Source: an uncultured Pseudomonadota bacterium
GTDB taxonomy: Bacteria > Pseudomonadota > Alphaproteobacteria > UBA3830
DNA: 64,000 nucleotides
Direction of reading: 5' to 3'
NCBI GenBank assembly: GCA_902771535.1
Contig: CACXWU010000004.1
Span: forward strand, 17,569-81,568
The position numbers were made by a program, and so were the translations under genes. Positions 25,920-34,416 of this stretch are shown one piece after another (within the stretch, counting starts at the first letter, position 1; the number at the start of each line of letters is the position of its first letter). Under the pieces are notes generated by a model. That model worked only from the letters and a program-made list of their open reading frames with translations. It had not been told where the DNA came from and searched no databases.

Positions 25920-27215
25920 ATGAGCAAAAATTTTGGTGTTGTCGGATTTGGTCAGACGGGGCGATCGATAGTTCGTTTTCTCGAAAATTCAGAAGCGAAT
26001 ATTTTTCTTTTCGACGATAAAATTATCGACAATCCTTACTACCAAAATTCGGAAAATTTCAATTGGAAAAAATTGGATTTTCTCGTCGTCAGCCCCGGAA
26101 TTCATCTTTGGTGGGATATCCATCCAGCAGTGCAGCAAGCTCGCAAATTTATGATTCCAATCATCAATGATCTTGACCTCTTTCAGCCACAAATTCACGG
26201 AAAAATTATGGCGGTCACGGGCACTAACGGAAAGTCCACGACGACGGCATTGATTCACCATATTTTCAGAAAAAAATTCAAAACGGAGATTGGCGGAAAT
26301 TTCGGAAAGCCTGTTTTGGATCTGCCGAAAAATTCTGATTTTTATGCGTTGGAATTGTCTTCCTATCAGTTGGAATCTTGTAACCTTTTGGGATTCGATA
26401 CAGCGATTTTGTTGAACATCACACCGGACCATTTGACGCGGCACGGAGGAATGACGGGATATGTCGCGACCAAGCAAAAAATTTTCGCGAATCACAAAAC
26501 AAATTCGACGGCAATTGTCGGAATCGATGACGATTATTGCCGACATGTTTTGGACTTTATTCACTATCCGAAAGTCATAAAAATTTCCGGAAAAGAAGTT
26601 CCCGAAAACGGTGTCGGTTGGCATGAAAATAATTTGATCGATAATCGAGAAAATCAGTTCAAAATCGTCGGAAAAAATGTTCCCGCGCTGGATGGAAATC
26701 ACAACCGACAAAACATTGCGGCGACTTATGCGGCATGCGTCGAAAATGGAATTGAGCCGGAAATTTTCGCGGAAGAACTCGCGACTTTTTCAGGGTTGGA
26801 GCATCGCCAGGAATTTGTAAAATCAATCAACGGCGCGCTATACGTAAACGACAGCAAAGCGACAAATGCGGATTCCGTCGAGCAGGCTTTGAATCGATTT
26901 GAAAATATAATTTGGATTTTGGGCGGACGTCCGAAGGAAGACGGAATCGAAAGTTTGCGCCCGTATTTTTCGAAGATCAAATTCGCATTTTTAATAGGTG
27001 AAGCTGCCGAAAAATGGCATGAATTTTTGGACGAAAATCATGTCGCAAATGAAATCGTTTTTGATTTAAAAAACGCCGTGAAAAAATCGCACAAGATCGC
27101 ACGCGAAAAAGATGTAGTTTTGTTGTCTCCGGCGTGTGCAAGTTTCGATCAGTTCAAAAGTTTTGAAGATCGCGGAGAGCAGTTTAAGAAATTTGTGGAA
27201 GAGTTGCAGTGCTGA
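25920..27215 (+). CDS. murD: UDP-MurNAc-L-Ala:D-Glu ligase
   Basis: Adds D-glutamate to UDP-MurNAc-L-alanine. 431 residues; N-terminal Rossmann segment (NFGVVGFGQTGRSIVRFL), ATP loop AVTGTNGKSTTTALIHHIF, ELSSYQLE, NITPDHLTRHGGM, LEHRQEF and NDSKATNADS, all characteristic of MurD. Eighteen bases separate it from mraY and it overlaps ftsW by seven bases. Confidence 0.97.
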   Translation: MSKNFGVVGFGQTGRSIVRFLENSEANIFLFDDKIIDNPYYQNSENFNWKKLDFLVVSPGIHLWWDIHPAVQQARKFMIPIINDLDLFQPQIHGKIMAVTGTNGKSTTTALIHHIFRKKFKTEIGGNFGKPVLDLPKNSDFYALELSSYQLESCNLLGFDTAILLNITPDHLTRHGGMTGYVATKQKIFANHKTNSTAIVGIDDDYCRHVLDFIHYPKVIKISGKEVPENGVGWHENNLIDNRENQFKIVGKNVPALDGNHNRQNIAATYAACVENGIEPEIFAEELATFSGLEHRQEFVKSINGALYVNDSKATNADSVEQALNRFENIIWILGGRPKEDGIESLRPYFSKIKFAFLIGEAAEKWHEFLDENHVANEIVFDLKNAVKKSHKIAREKDVVLLSPACASFDQFKSFEDRGEQFKKFVEELQC

Positions 27216-28330
27216 ATTTTTCGAGAACAAATGACGGAATTTTAAGTCGCTGGTGGTGGTCGGTGGATCGTTCGCTGTTGTTTGGATTTCTCACCATGAT
27301 CGCGTTCGGAATTTTGCTCGCGGTGGCCGCAACTCCAATGGTCGCAAACCGAATCGGCATCGAAGAATTTTACTTTTTCAAAAGGCATTTGCTATACATC
27401 GCGCCATCCCTCGGAATTATTTTCGCGATCTCGAACATGTCGCATCGTTACATAAAAATTTTCGCGCTGCTTCTGTTTTTCGCAGCGGTTTTTATGACCT
27501 TCATGACTTTATTTTTCGGGGCAGAAATCAAGGGGGCGCGGCGCTGGATTGCTCTCGGAGGATTCTCCATTCAGCCGTCCGAATTCGCCAAGCCGGCTTT
27601 GGCAGTTTTGGTCGCGTGGGTGTTTTCGGCCCAGCAAAAAAATCCTGAAATCAACGGAAAATTTCTCGCGTGTTTTTTGTGGACGATCTTTGCAACGGCT
27701 TTGGTTTTGCAACCGGATTTCGGAATGCTGGTCGTTACGACGGCGGTGTTCGGAATCCAATTATTTTTGAACGGATTGCCGATAATTTTGGTTTTGGTGG
27801 CGGTCATCGCGAGCGCATCCGGATTCGTTTTGGCCTACCTATTTTTGCCTCACGTCACGGCTCGAGTAAACAAATTTTTGGATCCTGCCGTCGGCGACCA
27901 TTATCAAATTAATCGATCCTTGGAGGCGTTCGCAAACGGAGGATTATTCGGAGTCGGCCCGGGCGAAGGCATCGTCAAAAAGCATCTGCCGGACGCCCAC
28001 GCGGATTTCGTATTTTCGGTCCTCGGTGAAGAATTCGGATTTTTCGTCTGCGCCTTCGTCGTCATTTTGATCGGATTCATCGTCGTTCACGGAATGCTTC
28101 GCGCGCTACGCAACACAGATTCTTTTTCGCTGCTTGCGTCGGTCGGGCTATTGTCTCAATTCGGGCTGCAATCCTTCGTAAATATGGCTTCAACTTTGCA
28201 CCTGATTCCGACAAAAGGGATGACCTTGCCATTTATGAGCTACGGCGGCTCGTCGATGTTCGCAATCAGCGTCGTGGTCGGACTGATTTTAGCATTCAGC
28301 AAACAAAAACCACTGGATGAGGATTCGTAA
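27209..28330 (+). CDS. ftsW: SEDS-family peptidoglycan glycosyltransferase FtsW
   Basis: Septal glycan polymerase working with FtsI. 373 residues, about ten membrane helices. SEDS signatures are RWIALGGFSIQPSEFAKPAL, GDHYQINRSLEAFANGGLFG followed by VGPGEGIVKKHLPDAHADFV, and the C-terminal TKGMTLPFMSYGGSSM. GTG start at 27209 inside murD. It is the last gene of the cluster here: murG, murC, murB, ddl, ftsQ, ftsA and ftsZ do not follow, so the dcw order is broken after ftsW. Confidence 0.97.
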   Translation: MLNFSRTNDGILSRWWWSVDRSLLFGFLTMIAFGILLAVAATPMVANRIGIEEFYFFKRHLLYIAPSLGIIFAISNMSHRYIKIFALLLFFAAVFMTFMTLFFGAEIKGARRWIALGGFSIQPSEFAKPALAVLVAWVFSAQQKNPEINGKFLACFLWTIFATALVLQPDFGMLVVTTAVFGIQLFLNGLPIILVLVAVIASASGFVLAYLFLPHVTARVNKFLDPAVGDHYQINRSLEAFANGGLFGVGPGEGIVKKHLPDAHADFVFSVLGEEFGFFVCAFVVILIGFIVVHGMLRALRNTDSFSLLASVGLLSQFGLQSFVNMASTLHLIPTKGMTLPFMSYGGSSMFAISVVVGLILAFSKQKPLDEDS

Positions 28331-28547
28331 ATCAATCAAAATATTTACCATAAGTAGTATAATTATACCCAAGGTTGTAAAGCATATTTGTTTCGTGCTA
28401 GTTTTAGAAGGCGGGTAGTGAGTCTTCTTCAATTGGAGTGGTTTTAATTGGATTCGTCTGATTTTCGAGCTCCATCCCGTGGTGTTGCGGTTTCGCTCGG
28501 TGCGAAATCGTTTGGTTTTAGTAGTTTTGTAAGAAAAGGAGTATATC
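28331..28547 (+). other. Intergenic leader between ftsW and the LRR gene
   Basis: No protein-coding gene seen. A TATAAT at about 28360 could start a roughly 180-base leader for the LRR gene. Within it, CAATT/AATTG arms flank a G/T-rich loop, and TTTCGC-TCGGT-GCGAAA forms a perfect six-base hairpin followed by a T/G-rich stretch. That hairpin could be a weak terminator for the dcw transcript or part of the leader. Confidence 0.35.
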
Positions 28548-29684
28548 ATGAGAAAATTACTTTTAAGCGCTTGTGTCGCCGCAGCGGCTTGCTGGATAAG
28601 TAATGCAGAGGGAATGAAGGGCGTCTTTACGGAGGCAGAATACGAAATGGAAATAAAAAAACCAAGAAAAGTGTGCCAAGCCTGCGAGCTGGGGACAAGC
28701 GCGGAGAATATCGCATTGTTGAAAAACTGCGCAGAGTTTCCCAATTTGGAACAGATTGAAATTGAAGATGAAGACGCATGGATTTTTAGACGCCCGGGAT
28801 TCGAAGATCCTGATTCATTTCTTTTCAGAGTCAGGTACATTATATCGAGTGACATACCGAATGACCCCGACCCAAAAATAACGGGATGTATCCCTCGTGA
28901 AGAGGCCGAGTCGATTCTCAGTAAGCGTATAAAGAGTTTTCCGAAGTTAAAAAGAATAATCGGGAGACAGACTCGCCGCAATATTGATCATTCCTCTTAT
29001 AATCCGCACGATTATTCCCTTTATGATCCGTTCGGTGAATATGGTGAACCGTACGCCGACTGCAGCATGAAAAGAATTCTGCAGGATATAACAAAATTAC
29101 AAACTCTGGAGGAGATAAGTTTAAATGGGTGGAATCTGGCCTGTGTGCGTTTGCCTCGTGAAATAGAAGATTTGCGAAATTTGCGGGTACTAAGCATCAC
29201 CAATTGTGGTTTGTACCAATTACCTGAATCGATCGGCAATTTGAAGAATTTACAATGTTTAGAACTAAGGAATGAGCATAATTTGAAGTCATTGCCCAAA
29301 TCGATTGGAAATCTGAAAAATCTGCAAAGCTTAAATCTGAGTGGAACACATATAAAATCATTTCCTGAGAGCATAAAAAATTTAGGTAAATTGAAAACAT
29401 TAGATCTGAGAAACAGTCCTATAGAAAGTTATCCTTTTTATTTTTATGCTTTGGGAATAAATCATACTTTAAAAAATCTTCCTGATTTTATTTGGGAAAT
29501 GCCTGCGCTTGAAGAAGTTCTGGTGGATGAAAAATTAGAGAAAAATATTTCTTCTGAAAAACGACGGGAGGTTGCGTTGAAGCTTACTCTCGCAGGAAGA
29601 AATCACGGAATATGGAGTAATGATCAACTCAGAAGCATAGTAAAATTTCGCATCAACGGAATTCCATTTTCTCCAAAGAATTGA
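28548..29684 (+). CDS. Secreted leucine-rich-repeat protein
   Basis: A 378-residue protein with a signal peptide (MRKLLLSACVAAAACWISNAEG) and a polar N-terminal domain. About five LRRs follow at residues ~195-300, e.g. LPESIGNLKNLQCLELRN and LPKSIGNLKNLQSLNLSG. The post-LRR cap LPDFIWEMPALEEVLVD is shared with the LRR protein at 16 kb. AAGGAG precedes the ATG and a strong terminator follows. It is isolated between the dcw cluster and the GntP gene. Likely exported; target unknown. Confidence 0.78.
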   Translation: MRKLLLSACVAAAACWISNAEGMKGVFTEAEYEMEIKKPRKVCQACELGTSAENIALLKNCAEFPNLEQIEIEDEDAWIFRRPGFEDPDSFLFRVRYIISSDIPNDPDPKITGCIPREEAESILSKRIKSFPKLKRIIGRQTRRNIDHSSYNPHDYSLYDPFGEYGEPYADCSMKRILQDITKLQTLEEISLNGWNLACVRLPREIEDLRNLRVLSITNCGLYQLPESIGNLKNLQCLELRNEHNLKSLPKSIGNLKNLQSLNLSGTHIKSFPESIKNLGKLKTLDLRNSPIESYPFYFYALGINHTLKNLPDFIWEMPALEEVLVDEKLEKNISSEKRREVALKLTLAGRNHGIWSNDQLRSIVKFRINGIPFSPKN

Positions 29685-29703
29685 GCTACATCCTCTCTTA
29701 TAA

Positions 29704-29727
29704 AAGCCCGAATTTTCGGGCTTGTTT
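29704..29727. terminator. Bidirectional rho-independent terminator
   Basis: AAGCCCGA-ATTT-TCGGGCTT forms an eight-base perfect stem, followed by GTTTCTT on the plus strand and by TTTTAT on the minus strand. It sits between the convergent LRR and GntP genes and can serve both. Confidence 0.88.
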
Positions 29728-29752
29728 CTTGCTATTTTTTCACCATAAGATC

Positions 29753-31135
29753 TTAATACAATCCGAACATACTGCTCAATATAATCGTAACAATCACCGC
29801 TACAACCGGACCTATCAGGGAAGTCATGAAGATGTCTTTGTAGGAATCTTTGTGGGTAAGTCCGCAAATCGCAAGCAGAGTAATGACCGCTCCGTTGTGG
29901 GGCAGTGTGTCCAAACTTCCCGAGGATATCGAGACAACACGGTGAATTATTTCCGGACTGATTCCGAGAGAGTTCGCCATTTCGAGATATTTTGCACCCA
30001 ACATTTCGAGAGCGATGCTCATACCTCCCGATGCGGAACCTGTTATTCCGGCAAGAACGCTGGTGACGAACGAGCTGGATACAATCGGATTTCCGCCCGA
30101 GAGGGATAACAGCCAATCGCGAATCAGAACAAACCCCGGAAGGCTGCTGATAACCGCGCCGTATCCTACGACGGAAGCCGTGTTAAATATAGGACCGAGA
30201 GAATCTTGCGCTCCGATATTTACGCATTTTGTTATGTCGATTTTCTTGTAATTTGTGGCGATTACAAAAACAATCGCGAAGAAAAGTGAAACAATGATCG
30301 CCCAGTTGCTAGCAACGGTTTTTATGTCGATCGCTCCGTATTTTTCTTCCTGCAAATACGAAGTATCGATATTCGGAAATACATATTTTACGCACACATA
30401 GTTGGTCAAAATTACCATTACTACGGGAATAAATGACACCCAAAAATTCGGAATTTTCGTCCCTTCCGCATTCGTCATAATTTTTTCAACATGATCTCCG
30501 TAAGTTTCTCCGGCGAGGCGAGCGGCTTTTGCTTGAGTATTCAACCATGCCATACCGAACACGATCATGATTAATGTGGCGATGATACTTATCACAGGCG
30601 CAGCGAATGCGTTTGTTCCGAAATATTGGCACGGAATGATATTCTGAATTGCCGGAGTACCGGGAACTGCAGACATCGTAAACGTAAATGCTCCCAAAGC
30701 GATCGCTCCCGGAATAAGTCTTTTCGGGGTGTTGGATTTCCTGAACAATTCCACGGAGATAGGATATACGGCAAAAACAACAACGAACAGCGAAACTCCT
30801 CCATAAGTAAGTACGGCACACGACAAAACAACGGCCAATATCGCGTGTTCAGGACCGATTTTTTCTGAAATACGATCCGCAATAGATTGCGCGCAACCCG
30901 AACTTTCCATGATTTTTCCGAAAACGGCACTGAGAAGGAAAAGAGGAAAATAAATTGTCGCGAAATCTCCTAATTTTACCATAAATATCTGTGTGTAGTG
31001 CGCCAACAATGACTCGCCTCCGCTGAGTAAAACCGCGAACAGAGCCAATATCGGTGACAACACCAACACCGAAAACCCTCGATATGCAAGGAACATCAAA
31101 AACGCAATCGACAAAAATATGCTGAGTATCTCCAT
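29753..31135 (-). CDS. GntP-family permease
   Basis: A 460-residue transporter with about 12 membrane helices and the GntP signatures GPEHAILAVVLSCAVLTYGG, AVPGTPAIQNIIP and SLDTLPHNGAVITLL. GntP proteins import gluconate, other sugar acids or short hydroxy acids with protons; the substrate cannot be decided here. A CtrA-like promoter lies directly upstream. No sugar-acid kinase is nearby, so it does not belong to a catabolic operon. Confidence 0.85.
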   Translation of the reverse strand: MEILSIFLSIAFLMFLAYRGFSVLVLSPILALFAVLLSGGESLLAHYTQIFMVKLGDFATIYFPLFLLSAVFGKIMESSGCAQSIADRISEKIGPEHAILAVVLSCAVLTYGGVSLFVVVFAVYPISVELFRKSNTPKRLIPGAIALGAFTFTMSAVPGTPAIQNIIPCQYFGTNAFAAPVISIIATLIMIVFGMAWLNTQAKAARLAGETYGDHVEKIMTNAEGTKIPNFWVSFIPVVMVILTNYVCVKYVFPNIDTSYLQEEKYGAIDIKTVASNWAIIVSLFFAIVFVIATNYKKIDITKCVNIGAQDSLGPIFNTASVVGYGAVISSLPGFVLIRDWLLSLSGGNPIVSSSFVTSVLAGITGSASGGMSIALEMLGAKYLEMANSLGISPEIIHRVVSISSGSLDTLPHNGAVITLLAICGLTHKDSYKDIFMTSLIGPVVAVIVTIILSSMFGLY

Positions 31136-31169
31136 CAGTGGTTTCTCCTATTTAAATAACCCGGAGAAA

Positions 31170-31201
31170 ATCCTATCTGTAAAACGTTAATTTTTTGTTA
31201 A
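31170..31201 (-). promoter_or_regulatory. CtrA-like box and -10 before the GntP permease
   Basis: Minus strand: TTAA-CAAAAAA-TTAAC (31201-31186), 10 bases, TAGGAT (31175-31170). The 16-base box is identical to that at 14647-14662. A second inverted repeat (TTTCACT/AGTGAAA, about 31217-31234) lies a little further upstream and could be another operator. Confidence 0.6.
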
Positions 31202-31312
31202 TCTACGGACAGATCTTTTCACTCGAAAGTGAAAGATAAAATTCCAAAAATCTTCAGAGAAAGTCCTCTTTGTTCAACTTCGTGATGTTCAGAAATCAAA
31301 GGACCAGATACC

Positions 31313-31336
31313 AAAAACCCCGCGCTATACGCGGAG
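31313..31336 (-). terminator. Terminator of the MarR-type regulator gene
   Basis: On the minus strand CTCCGCG-TATAG-CGCGGGG forms a GC-rich stem (one G-T pair) followed by TTTTT. It lies about 25 bases after the regulator's stop codon. Confidence 0.75.
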
Positions 31337-31360
31337 CTTTTGTAGAAAAAAATGAGAAAC

Positions 31361-31834
31361 TTAGCGCCTTTTCGCGTTGAAACGAATTTTTTGTACTGAC
31401 GCACTCTTCCAAAAATCTTCGAGATTTCTCAGCGTTTCCACCAAATCATCAAAAGAAGTCATCCCTTTTGCTTTCAAGGTATCCACATGCTTATCCAAGG
31501 CTTTATCTAACTTTTTACAAAGATCCATACCTTTACTGGACAACTTAATCATATAAGATCGTCTGTCATGTTTTGAAGATACTTGGTCAATATATCCGTT
31601 CTGTACCATCTTTTTGAGATTGTAAGATACGTTAGAGCCCAAGTAACAGCCTCTTGTGGTCAACTCACCTATGGAGATTTGCTCTCCGCCTAAGTTGTAT
31701 AAGACCAGAGCTTGAACATTATTTATATCATCAACTCTCAAATTATCCAGTTCGCATTTAATTACCTCTAAATACAAACGATGCAATTTTTCAATCAATG
31801 AAACAGTTTCTAAATAGCCTTCTTTCATCCTCAT
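31361..31834 (-). CDS. MarR-family transcriptional regulator (LdtR-like)
   Basis: A 157-residue winged-helix regulator. The segments LIEKLHRLYLEVIK, DINNVQALVLYNLG, GELTTRGCYLGSNVSYNLKK and DRRSYMIKLSSKG are those of the conserved alphaproteobacterial MarR group. That group includes LdtR of Liberibacter and Sinorhizobium, which controls an L,D-transpeptidase and stress genes. The C-terminus is extended and basic. It is transcribed alone toward its own terminator, with rsmE upstream. Its targets here are unknown. Confidence 0.88.
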   Translation of the reverse strand: MRMKEGYLETVSLIEKLHRLYLEVIKCELDNLRVDDINNVQALVLYNLGGEQISIGELTTRGCYLGSNVSYNLKKMVQNGYIDQVSSKHDRRSYMIKLSSKGMDLCKKLDKALDKHVDTLKAKGMTSFDDLVETLRNLEDFWKSASVQKIRFNAKRR

Positions 31835-31930
31835 TCCTTTCGATTACCGCCACTATAACGCATATTCGTAAAAATTTAATTAACGTCTATCAAAATTTAT
31901 ATCGCATGCGAATACAATTTTCAAGATGAA

Positions 31931-32632
31931 TTATAAATATTTTGCCACCCATAGAGAAATAAAGGCAATAGCAGCCGTTTCACTTCTCAAAATATTTCGA
32001 CCGAAATAGGCCAAATTCACCGCGGTAGTATCGTTAAACAGCGCTATTTCTCGATCGGAAAAACCGCCTTCCGGACCTACGGCAAATATAATATCTTTTT
32101 CTACACAATGCGACATTTTTGCCACATTTTCTTTTTCAATTCCTACCAAAATTTTTTGATTTTCGGATAAATTGCCCAGAAAATCTTTCAACTTAACTAT
32201 TTCATGAATTTTTGGAACAGTTAATCTCTTGGATTGTTCGCAGGCTTGTATAATTATTTGTTTAACCTTTTGTTTATTAAAGGTTTTATACTGAGTGTAA
32301 TCGGTAATTATAGGATAAATATTTTGCACACCCAGCTCTGTAATTTTTTCAATCATGATCGAAAATTTATTGGGATTAATCAGAGCGCACGCGATACTCG
32401 GACCGGTCTCGTCGCGGGGGACCCTCAGTAATTTCAAAGGTGTGACGAGATTCTTCTTAATGTTTTTGATTGAACACTCCCACTCGCCCGAAATATTATT
32501 AAAAATCCGAACATTGTCATTTTCTTTTAATCGCAAAACTTTGTTTGCGTGGAACATCTGCTCAGGAGAAATCGAAACATTTTCCCTGCAAACTATCTCA
32601 TTTTCAACAAAAAATCTGGGAATGTGTTTCAC
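31931..32632 (-). CDS. rsmE: 16S rRNA (uracil-1498-N3)-methyltransferase
   Basis: Methylates U1498 of 16S rRNA. The 233-residue SPOUT methyltransferase has the N-terminal PUA-like part (PRFFVENEI, HANKVLRLKENDNVRIF). The SAM-binding trefoil-knot motifs follow: IEKITELGVQNIYPI, FAVGPEGGFSDREI and LGRNILRSETAAIA-type (here FGRNILRSETAAIAFIS). Forty bases downstream of the SPOR gene, likely the same transcript. Confidence 0.95.
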   Translation of the reverse strand: MKHIPRFFVENEIVCRENVSISPEQMFHANKVLRLKENDNVRIFNNISGEWECSIKNIKKNLVTPLKLLRVPRDETGPSIACALINPNKFSIMIEKITELGVQNIYPIITDYTQYKTFNKQKVKQIIIQACEQSKRLTVPKIHEIVKLKDFLGNLSENQKILVGIEKENVAKMSHCVEKDIIFAVGPEGGFSDREIALFNDTTAVNLAYFGRNILRSETAAIAFISLWVAKYL

Positions 32633-32672
32633 GATAAAACTCGCAGACCGCGCTGATAAAATCTGGCATTCA

Positions 32673-33710
32673 TCATTTTGATATATACGCTTTGCAACCG
32701 TTGTCCTGCATTGCAGAAATAATTTTTTTAGCCTCAGCTTTATTCTTGAAAGGACCTATTTGTATGCGATACTTCACACCTTTGTCCGGGCCGAGATCAA
32801 CTTTGTAAATCTTCTTGCCTTTTCCCTTCAAAAAACGATTTCTGCGCACGAGACGATTATACTCGCTCTCCGCGGCCGCTTTGGTTTCGACAGAAGCAAT
32901 CTGAACCATGATGTCTCCCCCGCGCGACCTGGTCACCTCCTCTGCCAATTTTTGCTTGTTGGTCTTGTCTGCAATCGAATCCTTGAGCCGCCGTTTCTTC
33001 TTTTTGGCGGTCTTGGTATTCATCGAATTATTAACAGACATATTAATTGGGGGAAGAGCTGTTTCTTCGATAGAAATTCCGGACTTATATGAATCACTTA
33101 TCTTGTTAGTAAGAATTCTCAACTGATTCTTCTCTTTCGCCGACAATCTCTTTTTGTTCTTTAATTTTCGCAGGGTTTCATTCTCCGTGGCGGTCAAAGA
33201 ATCATAGTTTTCCCTCCCGACGGACCGATCTGTTTTCGGATGCTTTTCCACATAATTTATTTTAATCTCCTCGGGTGCCAAATCATCGAAGGCTTGAATT
33301 ATCGTCTTTTTATCCTCAGCGGACAAAGATTCGGACATGTCTATTTCCGGAATCGACAGCACCGCTTCAGGCTGATCCGCTATTTTTTCAACTACCTTCC
33401 GCTGATTTCCCGAAATATTGTCATAAATAATTTTATCCTGATGTTTAACTTGATTGTTTTGCGTCGGCTTTTCCTTAACCGGAGTTTTTTCCGCTTGAAT
33501 TACGGGCAGCTCATCGATGTTTACCGGAGTCATTCTCGAATTCAATATTCCGATGATCGCGATAAGGACCACTGCAACGGCAGTACCTCCGATGAACAAA
33601 TATTTTCGATCATTTCTGAAGAAATGAGAAACTAGCCCCCGATTAAACTCCTCATCGGAAACGGCGTCGTAATCTACATCTTCTACATTCTCTTCAACAA
33701 ACGGACACAT
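32673..33710 (-). CDS. SPOR-domain membrane protein
   Basis: A 345-residue protein with a short cytoplasmic N-terminus, one membrane helix at about residues 37-55 (LFIGGTAVAVVLIAIIGIL) and a long charged periplasmic linker. The C-terminal SPOR domain covers about 265-345 (MVQIASVETKAAAESEYNRL followed by YRIQIGPFKNKAEAKKI). SPOR domains bind denuded glycan at division septa, so a septal role is likely. It is near clpP and tig on the same strand. Confidence 0.85.
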   Translation of the reverse strand: MCPFVEENVEDVDYDAVSDEEFNRGLVSHFFRNDRKYLFIGGTAVAVVLIAIIGILNSRMTPVNIDELPVIQAEKTPVKEKPTQNNQVKHQDKIIYDNISGNQRKVVEKIADQPEAVLSIPEIDMSESLSAEDKKTIIQAFDDLAPEEIKINYVEKHPKTDRSVGRENYDSLTATENETLRKLKNKKRLSAKEKNQLRILTNKISDSYKSGISIEETALPPINMSVNNSMNTKTAKKKKRRLKDSIADKTNKQKLAEEVTRSRGGDIMVQIASVETKAAAESEYNRLVRRNRFLKGKGKKIYKVDLGPDKGVKYRIQIGPFKNKAEAKKIISAMQDNGCKAYISK

Positions 33711-33794
33711 TACCCTAATTCCACGGAACTAACCATCTAACCAAAAGAGCTCTCCCCCGAAAATCAAGAAAGCGGAAATCTTCCCACGTCCTCA

Positions 33795-34403
33795 CTAAGC
33801 CGAAACTCTTTTCTCGATAATTTTATCAATCAATCCGAAATTCTTTGCTTCTTCCGGCGACATAAAATTATCGCGCTCCATCGCCTTTTCTACCTCAGAC
33901 AATTCCTTTCCTGTGTGCTTGACATAAATATTATTCAAACGCTTACGCAAATCTAAAATCTCACGCGCGTGAATTTCTATGTCAGTCGCCTGACCTCGAC
34001 ATCCACCCGACGGCTGATGAATCATGACCCTTGAGTTCGGCAACGAATACCTTTTTCCGGCAGCTCCCGCGGTGAGCAACAGGGAACCCATGGATGCAGC
34101 CTGCCCCATACAAATAGTCACAACATCCGGACTGATATACTGCATCGTGTCGTAGATCGACAGCCCCGAAGTCACGATTCCGCCCGGAGAATTGATGTAA
34201 AAGAAAATATCTTTCTTCGGATCTTCCGATTCCAGGAACAATAATTGCGCACAAACCAAATTCGCCGAAACGTCATTGACCTCCCCGTTCAGAAAAACAA
34301 TGCGCTCCTTGAGCAATCGGGAATAAATGTCAAAAGACCTCTCTCCCCGACTGGTTTGCTCTATCACCATAGGAACTAAATTCATAAAGCTGTCCATTTC
34401 CAT
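33795..34403 (-). CDS. clpP: ATP-dependent Clp protease proteolytic subunit
   Basis: A 202-residue serine protease forming the tetradecameric chamber. The catalytic Ser is in [13 protein letters not shown], the His in [10 protein letters not shown], and the Asp region is further on ([17 protein letters not shown]). [20 protein letters not shown] is the usual N-terminus. It follows tig by 13 bases, the usual tig-clpP order, but clpX, which normally comes next, is replaced by the SPOR and rsmE genes. Confidence 0.97.
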   Translation of the reverse strand: MEMDSFMNLVPMVIEQTSRGERSFDIYSRLLKERIVFLNGEVNDVSANLVCAQLLFLESEDPKKDIFFYINSPGGIVTSGLSIYDTMQYISPDVVTICMGQAASMGSLLLTAGAAGKRYSLPNSRVMIHQPSGGCRGQATDIEIHAREILDLRKRLNNIYVKHTGKELSEVEKAMERDNFMSPEEAKNFGLIDKIIEKRVSA

Positions 34404-34416
34404 CTCCTTATTCTAA

